Below are positions 1 to 7,641 of a DNA stretch of 64,000 bases, piece after piece. Origin of the DNA: Micromonospora avicenniae (GTDB lineage Bacteria; Actinomycetota; Actinomycetes; Mycobacteriales; Micromonosporaceae); the NCBI RefSeq assembly GCF_900156065.1, contig NZ_FTNF01000006.1:1-64000 (forward strand), in the 5' to 3' direction. Under the pieces are notes generated by a model, which did no database searches, was not told the origin of the DNA, and saw only the letters and a program-made list of their open reading frames with translations. The position numbers and the translations under genes were made by a program. The stretch's first letter is position 1, and each line of letters starts with the position of its first letter.

Positions 1-62
1 ATCACCACCCACGCCTCATCGGTCAGTTCACCACGACGCACCACCGGCACATCGTCAACCAT
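1..62 (-). CDS. IS5-like transposase, N-terminal fragment cut by window edge
   Basis: Read from 62 leftwards, an ATG opens a frame beginning MVDDVPVVRRGELTDEAWVV that runs off the window. The RGELTDEAW stretch is the usual opening of IS5-group (DUF4096-type) transposases, which continue with an 'IEPLLP' segment not visible here. Only 20 codons are seen, so the family call rests on this signature and on the IS-end-like sequence just upstream. Whether the transposase is intact lies outside the window. Confidence 0.6.
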   Translation of the reverse strand, partial: MVDDVPVVRRGELTDEAWVV

Positions 63-94
63 CAACCACTACAAGATCGACAGGACACGCCCTA
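1..94. mobile_element. terminal part of an IS5-like insertion sequence
   Basis: Upstream of the transposase start the minus strand reads AGGGCGTGTCCTGTCGATC, next to a CTAG tetranucleotide at 92-95. A short untranslated end with an AGGG/GTGTCC-type terminus fits the outer inverted repeat of an IS5-family element inserted at CTAG. The other end is not in the window, so the exact boundary is inferred. Confidence 0.45.
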
Positions 95-181
95 GCGGAA
101 GTCCGACCGCATCGTCGAGGGGCGCCGCCGCGTTGTCGGTGGCATGCGGTTGACTGCCGACCGATGACGAGAGGGGTGGGC

Positions 182-694
182 ATGGCGCAGGTGCGGATCA
201 CGCCGTGGAGCGAGGGTGACCTGGCTCTGCTGCGCAGACTCAACGCGCCGGAGGTCCGGGCGCACACCGGTGGCTCGGAGACCGACGAGCAGGTTCTGTC
301 GCGGCACGAGCGTTACGTGCAATTCGCCGGTACGGGCAAGGGCTGCATGTTCACGGTGGTGCTGCCGGACGGGACGAAGGTCGGCAGCGTGGGCTACTGG
401 GATCGGGAGTGGCGCGGCGAGCAGGTCTACGAGATGGGCTGGGCGGTGCTGCCCGAGCACCAGGGGCGGGGCCTGGCGACTGCGGCGGTGCGCGCGGTCG
501 CGGCGGCGGCGCGGGACCGGCGTACCCGCCGCTGGGCGCACGCCTACCCGTCGGTCGGCAACCCCGCCTCGAACGCGGTCTGCCGCAAAGCGGGGTTCAC
601 GCTGCTCGGGGAGGTCGACTTCGAGTACCCGCCGGGGAAGCTGATGCACTCCAACGACTGGTGCCTCGACCTGACGACGCCCGAGCGGACCTGA
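182..694 (+). CDS. GNAT family N-acetyltransferase
   Basis: A 170-residue GNAT-fold acetyltransferase of the RimJ/RimL-like group, predicted cytosolic. The acetyl-CoA pyrophosphate-binding motif is visible as QGRGLATAAVRA near residues 94-105, followed by the usual conserved segment with NPASNAVCRKAGF. I place the start at the ATG at 182, because GAGAGGGG lies 5-10 nt upstream; the in-frame ATG at 164 would overlap that ribosome-binding site. It stands alone downstream of the IS end. The acceptor substrate (protein N-terminus, antibiotic or metabolite) cannot be told from sequence. Confidence 0.85.
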   Translation: MAQVRITPWSEGDLALLRRLNAPEVRAHTGGSETDEQVLSRHERYVQFAGTGKGCMFTVVLPDGTKVGSVGYWDREWRGEQVYEMGWAVLPEHQGRGLATAAVRAVAAAARDRRTRRWAHAYPSVGNPASNAVCRKAGFTLLGEVDFEYPPGKLMHSNDWCLDLTTPERT

Positions 695-775
695 GCCGGC
701 CGGTACTCCACGGTGAACCGGTTGGCCGCGTCATCCGTGCCGGTGGTGACCCTGTTCCGTTAACTGGAGTAACCG

Positions 776-1543
776 ATGTCGCAGCCGGCTGATCCGTCGC
801 AGAACCCCTACCCGAGCTACCCGCCCGCACCGTCCGGACCGCCGGCCGCGCCGGTGACGTACGGCCCCCCGTCGCGGCCGCCGTCCAGGACGACCTTCCT
901 TCAGAAGGTGCTGATCGCGGTCGGCGCGGTCGTCGTGCTGTTCGCGGCGGTCTTCGTGGGTACGGTCATCGCCAGCCCCGCCGAGGTCGACAGCGCCTCC
1001 GGGGACACGGCCGGGGCGGTCACCGGCACCGGGAGCCAGGTGCCGTCGCAGCCCGCCGCGGCGGACCCGGACGCGCCCGGTCGTGTGGTGACCATCGCCG
1101 CGCCGCAGACCCTCGGCGGCCGCCCGAAAATCGATCTTGGGTCCGAGGACGGCGGGGTGACCGAGGAGGTGGGGCTCCCGGAGGATTCCGGGGTGCCGGG
1201 GGTGACCGCCAAGGCGCAGGGTCTCTACGGCGACATCGCGAAGCAGGACATCGTGATCGCCAACGCGGTGGCGTCGACCGGCGCCACCCGGGAGAGCCGC
1301 CTCTCACTGTTCATCTCCGGGGTCACCAAGGCACTCAGCGTCGGCAACTTCACCGAGGCCGACCCGGGCCCGCTCGGTGGGCAGGCCTTCTGCGGAGACG
1401 GCAACATCAACGGGGTGCCGGCCGCGGTCTGCGTCTGGTCCGACGCCGGCAGCACGGGCGCGCTCGTCCACGCGCTGCAGAGTCAGGACAAGTTCCGGAC
1501 GGAGTTTCCCGCGCTGCGCGCCGAGATCGAGCAGGCGTCCTGA
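776..1543 (+). CDS. proline-rich single-pass membrane protein, function unknown
   Basis: 255 residues. The first ~40 are a Pro/Ser/Tyr-rich cytosolic tail, followed by one transmembrane helix at about 43-66 (VLIAVGAVVVLFAAVFVGTV) and an extracellular Ala/Gly/Pro linker, then a folded C-terminal domain of ~120 residues with two cysteines (QAFCGDG, AAVCVWSD) that could form a disulfide. CTGGAG lies 6 nt before the ATG. The architecture is common among actinomycete cell-envelope proteins of unknown role. A hairpin terminator follows directly, so it appears monocistronic. Confidence 0.75.
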   Translation: MSQPADPSQNPYPSYPPAPSGPPAAPVTYGPPSRPPSRTTFLQKVLIAVGAVVVLFAAVFVGTVIASPAEVDSASGDTAGAVTGTGSQVPSQPAAADPDAPGRVVTIAAPQTLGGRPKIDLGSEDGGVTEEVGLPEDSGVPGVTAKAQGLYGDIAKQDIVIANAVASTGATRESRLSLFISGVTKALSVGNFTEADPGPLGGQAFCGDGNINGVPAAVCVWSDAGSTGALVHALQSQDKFRTEFPALRAEIEQAS

Positions 1544-1570
1544 CGGTCGGCGTGGCCGCGCCTGCGACGT

Positions 1571-1603
1571 GCTGGAAGGGGACCGGCCAGGCCCCTTTCC
1601 AGC
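1571..1603 (+). terminator. intrinsic terminator-like hairpin
   Basis: GCTGGAAGGGG pairs with CCCCTTTCCAGC (one bulged T) around a 10-nt loop, 27 bp after the stop of the membrane protein gene. Confidence 0.65.
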
Positions 1604-1779
1604 CGTCGTCGGACGGTTCCGCCCGCGGACGACGGCCGCTCCGCCCGCGCCGGCACACCTGGGCGGCCTTGCCCGTCGATGAGGCCCGGGAACGCCGGCA
1701 GCGACCGGACGACGGGCGAGCAACGCCCCATCCGGCCGGGCCGGGCCGCCGACACGATCGGCGCGCGGCCGACCGCCGT

Positions 1780-1791
1780 TAGAGTGGGCGG
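1780..1791 (+). promoter_or_regulatory. -10 element of a leaderless promoter
   Basis: TAGAGT at 1780-1785 is followed by 6 nt and then the ATG at 1792. No Shine-Dalgarno sequence fits, so transcription probably starts at or next to the start codon. Confidence 0.5.
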
Positions 1792-2481
1792 ATGTCAGAC
1801 GGTCAGGTCAGCGCCACGCGCGACCGCGGGATGAGCGGCAACGCGCCGGGTGGGAACGCCGTAGAGGTCACCGGCCTGACCGTCACGTACGGGTCGACGA
1901 CCGTGCTCGACCAGGTGGATCTCCAGGTGCCGACCGGGGCCGTGGTCGCGCTCACCGGTGAGAACGGGGTCGGCAAGTCCACCCTGTTGCGCTGCGTCAC
2001 CGGCCTGCAGAAGCCCTCCGGTGGCGCGGTCGCCGTCTTCGGCGAGCCGCCCGAGAGCGGTCCCGGGTTCTGGCGGCGGGTGGCGACCACCGTCGAGTCG
2101 CCGACCTGGTACCACGGCCTGACCGTGCGGGAACATCTCGACCTCGTACGGGTCGCCAACGGGGAAGATCCGGCCGACGGGCGTATCGACGAGGTGTGCG
2201 GGTTGCTGGGCATCACCGGCCTGGCCGACAGCCTGCCGATCACCCTCTCCTCGGGCCAGCGACAACGCTTCCTGCTCGCCGCGACGTTCGTCCGCCCGAG
2301 CCGGCTGCTGGTGCTCGACGAACCGGAACAGCGCCTCGACACCGCGGCGAAGCGTGCCCTCGCCGCCCACCTGCGCGACTACCTGGCCGCCGGCGGGACG
2401 CTGCTGATGGCCAGCCACGACGAGCAGTTCTGGCACGACGTCGGCGCGGACGAGGTCGGTCTGCACAGGGCCGAGGGCTGA
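1792..2481 (+). CDS. ABC transporter ATP-binding protein
   Basis: 229-residue nucleotide-binding subunit. Walker A is GENGVGKST (about residues 58-66), the signature motif is LSSGQRQR, and Walker B is LLVLDEP followed by a glutamate position that reads EPEQR. The H-loop histidine lies in MASHDEQF. The first 20 residues are a nonconserved extension, and an ATG inside it cannot be excluded as the start. It is followed 4 nt later by a large multi-spanning protein, so the pair probably forms one exporter. Substrate unknown. Confidence 0.9.
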   Translation: MSDGQVSATRDRGMSGNAPGGNAVEVTGLTVTYGSTTVLDQVDLQVPTGAVVALTGENGVGKSTLLRCVTGLQKPSGGAVAVFGEPPESGPGFWRRVATTVESPTWYHGLTVREHLDLVRVANGEDPADGRIDEVCGLLGITGLADSLPITLSSGQRQRFLLAATFVRPSRLLVLDEPEQRLDTAAKRALAAHLRDYLAAGGTLLMASHDEQFWHDVGADEVGLHRAEG

Positions 2482-2485
2482 GCCG

Positions 2486-4015
2486 GTGACCACCACCCGC
2501 ATGCCGGCTCCCACCCCGGCTGCTCCGGTCGACATACGCCGCCGCGTCCGGCGGATGCGGATCGCCGCCGTCGGTCGAGTGGATCCGAGCAGCGTCTACT
2601 GCGTGCTGCTCGCGATCGTGATGGCCGCGGTGCTGTTCGGGCGGCCGCTCGGCGTCGTCGTCTGGCCCGCCGAGGCCACCGGTCCGTCGGTGCCGGTGCT
2701 GGTCGCTGCCGCTCTGGTGCTGCTGGCCTTCCTCGGTGTGCTCCGCCGGCTCGGCCCGGTGGTCGTCACCCGTGCGGACGCCACCTGGCTGCTGCCCGCG
2801 CCCGTGCCCCGGCGTGCGTTGCTCACCCCCGCGTTGCTGCTCACCGCGTTCTCGGCGACCGTCGTGGGAGGGTTGGTCGGGCTGGCCGTCGCCGGTCGCG
2901 TCGCCGAACGACCCGCGACGTCGACCGTCGTCCTCGCGGGGCTCGCCGGGGGTGCCGCCGTCGGTCTCCTGCTGGCGTTGCTCGCGGTGCGCGCCCAGAA
3001 CGCGCCGCGTACCGGCCGGGCCGTCGACGTGACCGCCGGCGCGGTCGCCGCGGCGCTCGTCGCGGCCGCGGTCGGCGAGCGGGTGGCCGGTGGGTACGCC
3101 CCACCGCGTGACGTCCTGCCGCCGGCGTCGGTGACGCTGGTGGTGGCGGTCGTGGTGTTCCTGTTCGCCGTCGCCGCCCTCACCCGGGTGTGGTGGCGGC
3201 TGGGCAGCTGGCCCACCCACCGGATCGCCGAGGCATCCGCCGCGGCCGGTTCGTACGCCGACGCGGCCTACGCGATCGAGCCGTCGTTCCTCTCCGAACA
3301 GAGCAGCCGCCGGTACTGGCGGACCCGGACCGGCATCCGCACCTCGCAGCTGCTGCGGGGCCGTCGACTGCCGCCGCTGACGGCCCAGGATCTGCTCCAG
3401 GTCCGGCGCAAGCCGGGGCGGCTGCCCTGGCTGGTCGGCACCGCCCTGGCCCCCGCCGTCGTCGCCGACGGGCCGGTCTGGTTGCTGATCGGCGTCGTCC
3501 TGGTGGGCACGCTCGCCGCGGCCAGTGTCACCGGCGAGGCGACCCACACCGACGCGTCGAACCCCGCCGCGCTGCGGCTGCTCGGCCTCACGTACCGGCA
3601 GGTCTACGGGCAGCGGCTCGTGGTCCCCGCCGGCATCGCGGCTCTCTGGGGCGCGCTCGCCCTGGGGATGGTGCAGGCGACGGGCGCGCTCTCCGGCCCC
3701 TGGTGGGCGCTCGGCCTGGCGGCGGGCCCGGCGGCCGCCGTCGCCGCGCTCCACCGCGCGAAGGCCAGCGCCAGCAGCATCGGCCACATCTTCATCGACA
3801 CGCCGCTGGGCGGGTTTCCCAGTGGCTTGCTGCTCTGGCTGGTCAACGGACTGGACGTCCTGGCCGTGCTGATGCTGCCGGCGGTGATCGCCCTGGTGAG
3901 CGTGCCGGCCCCGGAACAGCTCGACGGGTCGTTGGTGCTCGTGCAGGCGGCGCTGTCGGTCGCCGGGTGCCTCGTGCTGTTGCGTCGCTCCACCGCCCAC
4001 ACCGTCGGGGTGTAG
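2486..4015 (+). CDS. large multi-spanning membrane protein, ABC partner (DUF6297-like)
   Basis: 509 residues starting with GTG 4 nt after the ATPase stop, so translation is coupled. I see roughly ten to twelve hydrophobic helices in two clusters, about residues 30-230 and 300-505, joined by a soluble stretch (about 235-300) with RRYWRTRTGIRTSQLLRGRRLP. That size and split layout match the actinomycete DUF6297 proteins that accompany a stand-alone ABC ATPase; this name is from memory and untested. Inferred role: permease of the adjacent ATPase. A repeat element follows the stop. Confidence 0.7.
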   Translation: MTTTRMPAPTPAAPVDIRRRVRRMRIAAVGRVDPSSVYCVLLAIVMAAVLFGRPLGVVVWPAEATGPSVPVLVAAALVLLAFLGVLRRLGPVVVTRADATWLLPAPVPRRALLTPALLLTAFSATVVGGLVGLAVAGRVAERPATSTVVLAGLAGGAAVGLLLALLAVRAQNAPRTGRAVDVTAGAVAAALVAAAVGERVAGGYAPPRDVLPPASVTLVVAVVVFLFAVAALTRVWWRLGSWPTHRIAEASAAAGSYADAAYAIEPSFLSEQSSRRYWRTRTGIRTSQLLRGRRLPPLTAQDLLQVRRKPGRLPWLVGTALAPAVVADGPVWLLIGVVLVGTLAAASVTGEATHTDASNPAALRLLGLTYRQVYGQRLVVPAGIAALWGALALGMVQATGALSGPWWALGLAAGPAAAVAALHRAKASASSIGHIFIDTPLGGFPSGLLLWLVNGLDVLAVLMLPAVIALVSVPAPEQLDGSLVLVQAALSVAGCLVLLRRSTAHTVGV

Positions 4016-4038
4016 GACGCCGGGCGGCGAGCCGCCGT

Positions 4039-4113
4039 GACCGACTCGGGTTCGGTGAAGTCGGGTCGACCGGATGAGTGGGACCGCCCGGCTTCATCGA
4101 AGTCCGGCGGCCC
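4039..4113. repeat. degenerate copy of a 75-bp palindromic intergenic element
   Basis: The left arm 4039-4065 ends in TGAAGTCGGG and matches 19 of 27 positions of the left arm at 44715-44741. A right arm starts CCCGGCTTC at 4087. The arms are separated by 21 nt, exactly as at 44715-44789. It lies in the gap between the membrane protein stop and the SDR gene stop (convergent). Confidence 0.5.
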
Positions 4114-4127
4114 CGCTCACCCGGAAC

Positions 4128-4880
4128 TCACCAGGGCAGGACGCCGTAGCCGCCACCGGCGTCCATCTGGAATCCCCAGAGCTGCCCGCTGGGTCCATCG
4201 GCCGGCAGGGTCGCCAGGTGCACGCTGACCTCCGCGCCCTGCTCCGCCGTGCGGAAGCCGCTGTTGTGGTTGAAGTCGGTGGCGCAGTAACCGGGGTTGG
4301 CGGCGTTCACCTTGATCGGCGTGTCCCGCAACTCCTTGGCGTACATGGCGGTGGTCATGTTCAACGCCGTCTTCGACGAGGGGTACGGCACCGAGGTCAG
4401 CGCGAACAGGGCTCCCTGCGGGTCGGTCATCACGGCGATCGAGCCCACCTCGCTGGAGACGTTCACGATCCGGGCGGCCGGGGCGTTGCGCAGCAGCGGC
4501 AGGAACGCGTTCGTCACCGCCACCACCCCGAACACGTTCGTCTCGTACACCTCGCGCAACGTGGCGACGGTGGTCTCGCTGGGCAGCGCCGACCCGTCCG
4601 CCCGGACGATGCCGGCGTTGTTGACCAGGACGTCCAGGTGGCCGTACTCCCGCTCGACCAGCTCGGCCGCGGCGGCGCAGGACGCCTCGTCGGTGACGTC
4701 CAAGGACACGAAGCGGGCGTCCACCCCGTCGCCGCGCAGTTTGCCCTCCGCGTCCCGGCCTCGCGTGGCGTCCCGCGCGCCGACCAGCACTGTCATGCCG
4801 CGCTCGCCGAGCTGGCGGGCCGTGGCGTACCCGATTCCCTTGTTGGCTCCGGTGACCAGGGCGATCATGTTCGTCGTCAT
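4128..4880 (-). CDS. SDR family NAD(P)-dependent oxidoreductase
   Basis: 250 residues when started at the ATG at 4880 (MTTNMIALVTGANKGIG); the longer reading upstream is not protein-like. The cofactor motif is TGANKGIG, the structural motif NNAG lies at about 87-90, and the active-site YPSSK holds the Tyr/Lys pair of classical short-chain dehydrogenases. Because the segment before it (GALFALTSVP) resembles carbonyl-reductase-like members (CBR1 group), a carbonyl substrate is likely. It is transcribed divergently from an MmyB-type regulator, the usual layout in which the regulator controls the reductase. Confidence 0.92.
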   Translation of the reverse strand: MTTNMIALVTGANKGIGYATARQLGERGMTVLVGARDATRGRDAEGKLRGDGVDARFVSLDVTDEASCAAAAELVEREYGHLDVLVNNAGIVRADGSALPSETTVATLREVYETNVFGVVAVTNAFLPLLRNAPAARIVNVSSEVGSIAVMTDPQGALFALTSVPYPSSKTALNMTTAMYAKELRDTPIKVNAANPGYCATDFNHNSGFRTAEQGAEVSVHLATLPADGPSGQLWGFQMDAGGGYGVLPW

Positions 4881-4932
4881 GCTCCCGACGCTGCCGCGGC
4901 GTCGGGGCGCGCGGGAGAGACCCGGCGATGCT

Positions 4933-4947
4933 GGTATCGGCCGTACC
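4933..4947. promoter_or_regulatory. candidate operator between SDR gene and MmyB regulator
   Basis: GGTATCGGCCGTACC has inverted half-sites GGTA/TACC around 7 nt and sits in the ~100-bp divergent gap, about 25 bp before the regulator's -10-like hexamer. Proposed from position and symmetry only. Confidence 0.35.
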
Positions 4948-4983
4948 ACCCAGCGACCCGGCAACCGGGGCATGCTTGGCTGC

Positions 4984-5826
4984 GTGACGAGCACCGGCCT
5001 GCGCCGCGACGAACTGGCGGCGTTCCTGCGTACCCGCCGCGCCCGGTTGCGCCCCGCCGAGGTGGGCCTCCCCGAGGGGTTACGCCGCCGCACGCCCGGC
5101 CTGCGCCGGCAGGAGGTCGCCCAGCTCGCCGGCATGTCGGTCGACTACTACATCCGGCTGGAGCAGGGGCGCGGCCCGCACCCGTCGCGGCAGGTACTCG
5201 CCGCGCTGGCCCGGGCGCTGCTGCTCAGCCGGGACGAGCGGGCGTACCTGTTCCGGGTGGCCGGGGAGAGCCCGCCGCCGTCGGCGGGGCCGAGCCGGGA
5301 GGTGAGCCCCGGTTTGCGGCACCTCATCGACGCGATGACGGAGACCCCGGCGTACCTCGTCGACGCCAGCTATCAGGTGCTCGCGTGGAACCGGCTGGCC
5401 CGCCACTTCATCGGGGATCTGTCGGCGGTGCCGCCGGCCGAGCGGAACACGATCCGCTGGACGTTCCGCCAACCGGACGACGACGCCCACTGGAGCGACC
5501 AGGACGTCGTGAGCTTCGTCCGCACCTCGGTGGCCGACCTGCGCGCGGCCTACGGCCGCTACCCGAACGACCCGAGCATCCGGCAGTTGGTCACCGAGTT
5601 GCTCGGCACGTCGCCCCGATTCGCACAGCTGTGGGCCGAACACGACGTGGCCGAACGCCGCCCGGTCGTCAAACGGGTGGCGCACCCGGAGCTCGGGCCG
5701 CTGGAGTTCGAGTGCCGGGTGCTGCACGTGCCGGAGACCGACCAGCGGCTGATCACGTACGTCCCCGAGCCCGGCTCACCCACCCAGGCGACCTTCCGGG
5801 CACTCGCCGAGCGCATCGCTCCCTGA
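4984..5826 (+). CDS. helix-turn-helix regulator with MmyB-like ligand-binding domain
   Basis: 280 residues from GTG 4984. The N-terminal XRE-type HTH spans about residues 12-75 and holds LRRQEVAQLAGMSVDYYIRLEQGRG, recalled here only through its key part QEVAQLAGMSVDYYIRLEQG. The C-terminal part (about 100-275) is the MmyB PAS-like domain, with LVDASYQVLAWNRLA and the terminal LRLITYVPEPGS-type segment. CATGCT lies 7 nt before this GTG, suggesting a leaderless start; the ATG at 4972 is the alternative. Members of this family usually repress the neighbouring divergent SDR gene and often bind fatty-acid-like ligands. Confidence 0.9.
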   Translation: MTSTGLRRDELAAFLRTRRARLRPAEVGLPEGLRRRTPGLRRQEVAQLAGMSVDYYIRLEQGRGPHPSRQVLAALARALLLSRDERAYLFRVAGESPPPSAGPSREVSPGLRHLIDAMTETPAYLVDASYQVLAWNRLARHFIGDLSAVPPAERNTIRWTFRQPDDDAHWSDQDVVSFVRTSVADLRAAYGRYPNDPSIRQLVTELLGTSPRFAQLWAEHDVAERRPVVKRVAHPELGPLEFECRVLHVPETDQRLITYVPEPGSPTQATFRALAERIAP

Positions 5827-5846
5827 TCCGGCCGGCGGCGACGGGC

Positions 5847-5866
5847 GGGCGTGTCCGGGCACGCCC
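5847..5866. terminator. bidirectional hairpin between convergent genes
   Basis: GGGCGTG and CACGCCC pair around a 6-nt loop, between the regulator stop (5826) and the convergent lipoprotein stop (5880). Confidence 0.6.
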
Positions 5867-5879
5867 TCCCGGAGGTGGC

Positions 5880-6569
5880 TCAGGCGATCTTTCCGAGCGC
5901 GGTGGTGGCGAGTGGAGCGATCTTGGTGAGCAGCTCGGTCGCGGCGGCCAGGTCGCCGTTCTCACCCGACACGTCCACCTCCATCACGAAGTTGCCGCGC
6001 GTGACGAAGAGCGTGCACTGGTGCCGGGTCGAATTGCCCTTCAGACGCTCGCAGAAGGTGATCACGTCCGGCCCGTTGGGGACCGGGGGCGGCGAAGGAC
6101 GCACGATCGTGGAGATGCGGCCGTCGTTCGGCACCTCGTACTTCGTGCAGTTCTTCAGCACCGACCGCAGCTCGTCGGCGAGCTTGCGTCCGGGCACCTT
6201 CAGGTAGCCGACCACGTACTGCCGGATCCACACCGTGTCCCCGTCCCAGACCCGCTCCCGGTAGGCCGTCCGCTTGCGGTCCGACGGGAGGCTGTCCTTA
6301 CACAGCGAGATCAGCTTCCAGGCGTCGCTGTTCTCCTCGGTGAACGCCGCCGTCTCCGGGTGGAACTTCTCATCCAGGTCCAACATCGCGGTCTTCACCC
6401 GGGTACCCACCTCCGTCGTGGAGGTCGGTGCCGGTGGGGGCGGCGGCGGTGCCGGGGATTCCGGTGCGGCCCAGCGGGGGGCACCCGCCGCGGAAGTCAG
6501 GCCGCAGGCCGTGACACCGAGCAGGAGGAGCAACGAGAGCAGGGGGAGCGTGGCACGGCGGAGCGACAT
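5880..6569 (-). CDS. secreted lipoprotein, function unknown
   Basis: 229 residues. A lipoprotein signal peptide ends in the lipobox VTAC (Cys22), followed by a Pro-rich linker (about 30-50) and a ~170-residue domain. The domain has paired cysteines (SLCKDS, LKNCTK, TFCERL, RHQCTL) that could make two disulfides. The protein is therefore expected to be anchored on the outer face of the membrane. I do not recognise the domain. It lies downstream of the aldo/keto reductase gene but beyond a strong hairpin, so it probably has its own promoter. Confidence 0.75.
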   Translation of the reverse strand: MSLRRATLPLLSLLLLLGVTACGLTSAAGAPRWAAPESPAPPPPPPAPTSTTEVGTRVKTAMLDLDEKFHPETAAFTEENSDAWKLISLCKDSLPSDRKRTAYRERVWDGDTVWIRQYVVGYLKVPGRKLADELRSVLKNCTKYEVPNDGRISTIVRPSPPPVPNGPDVITFCERLKGNSTRHQCTLFVTRGNFVMEVDVSGENGDLAAATELLTKIAPLATTALGKIA

Positions 6570-6596
6570 CGCGGCGGCGCGATCCTTTCGTACGCG

Positions 6597-6623
6597 AGGA
6601 GGGGGCCGGACCGGCCCCCTCCT
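6597..6623 (-). terminator. strong palindromic terminator
   Basis: AGGAGGGGGCCGG is followed, after one base, by its exact complement: a 13-bp stem 31 bp after the aldo/keto reductase stop. It would separate that gene from the lipoprotein gene downstream. Confidence 0.65.
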
Positions 6624-6653
6624 GTGTGCGCTGCCGCCCTGCCGGGTGTTACG

Positions 6654-7505
6654 TCAGGCCGGCACCCAGTCGAATGTGTCGGGGTGGGCGCCCTGCCGAC
6701 CGGCCTCGCCCCTATCGAGGGAGGTGATCCGCTCCATCGCGGTGTCGTCCAGTTCGAAGTCGAAGATGCGGAAGTTCTCCTCGATCCGGGCCGGAGTGGC
6801 CGACTTCGGGAAGATGATGTCGCCGCGCTGCACGTGCCAGCGGAGCACCACCTGCGCCGGCGTACGGCCCACCACCTCGGCGATGTCGGTGATCGTCGGA
6901 TCGTCGAGGACCTTGCCCTGCGCGATCGGCGACCAGCCCTCGGTGAGGATGTTGTGCTTGTGGCCGTACTCGCGCACCTCGTCGTTGGTGAAGTACGGGT
7001 GCACCTCGATCTGGTTGACCGCCGGCACCACCTGTGCCTCGTCGGCCAGCCGCTCCAGGTGCGGCACCTGGAAGTTCGACACCCCGATCGAGCGGGCGCG
7101 CCCGTCCCGCTGGAACTCCTCCAGCGTCTTCCAGGTCGACACGAAGTCGCCGCCGTAGAGGGTGGGCAGCGGCCAGTGGATGAGGAACAGGTCGATGTAG
7201 TCCATGCCCAGTGCCGCGAGCGTCGCGTCGAACGCGCGGCGGGCATCGTCCGGCCGGTGCGCCGCGTTGCTCAGCTTGCTGGTCACGAAGACCTCGCTCC
7301 GGTCCAGCCCGGAATCGCGGATCGCCTGACCGACCTCGGCCTCGTTGCCGTACATCTCCGCGGTGTCGATGTGCCGGTAGCCGACCTCCAGCGCCTTCGC
7401 GACCGCCTGCGCGGTGTCTCTCGGCTCGACCTGGAACACCCCGAAGCCGAGCTGCGGGATGGTGTTGCCGTCGTTGAGGCTGATGGCGGGAATCGTGTTC
7501 GCCAC
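6654..7505 (-). CDS. aldo/keto reductase (2,5-diketo-D-gluconate reductase-like)
   Basis: 283 residues from the GTG at 7505, chosen because GAAGGAG lies 6 nt upstream; the frame is open further but without family similarity. The (beta/alpha)8 signatures are clear: GYRHIDTAEMYGNE with the catalytic Asp/Tyr, the Lys in VTSKLSN, the His in FLIHWPLP, and IFPKSATPARIEEN for NADPH binding. Length and motifs fit the AKR5-type reductases acting on sugars or small aldehydes. The substrate cannot be assigned. A second, distinct member lies at 38122-38910. Confidence 0.93.
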   Translation of the reverse strand: MANTIPAISLNDGNTIPQLGFGVFQVEPRDTAQAVAKALEVGYRHIDTAEMYGNEAEVGQAIRDSGLDRSEVFVTSKLSNAAHRPDDARRAFDATLAALGMDYIDLFLIHWPLPTLYGGDFVSTWKTLEEFQRDGRARSIGVSNFQVPHLERLADEAQVVPAVNQIEVHPYFTNDEVREYGHKHNILTEGWSPIAQGKVLDDPTITDIAEVVGRTPAQVVLRWHVQRGDIIFPKSATPARIEENFRIFDFELDDTAMERITSLDRGEAGRQGAHPDTFDWVPA

Positions 7506-7641
7506 TGCGGCTCCTTCACGCGTCGTCCGAAACATCCGGCCTGGGGCACGTCCCCCCGAACAGACCGAACCTACCAATCAACTCCCATACCCGGTCGGGT
7601 CGCCGCCTCACCCGGTCCCCGACGTCAGGAGAATCGGCCGG

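Noticed and set aside
2240..4000. A 586-codon open frame on the minus strand opposite the ABC membrane protein gene
   Set aside because: Its product is low-complexity (Gln/Arg/Gly/His-rich), typical of antisense frames in high-GC coding DNA. The plus-strand frame has membrane helices and is coupled to the ATPase gene.
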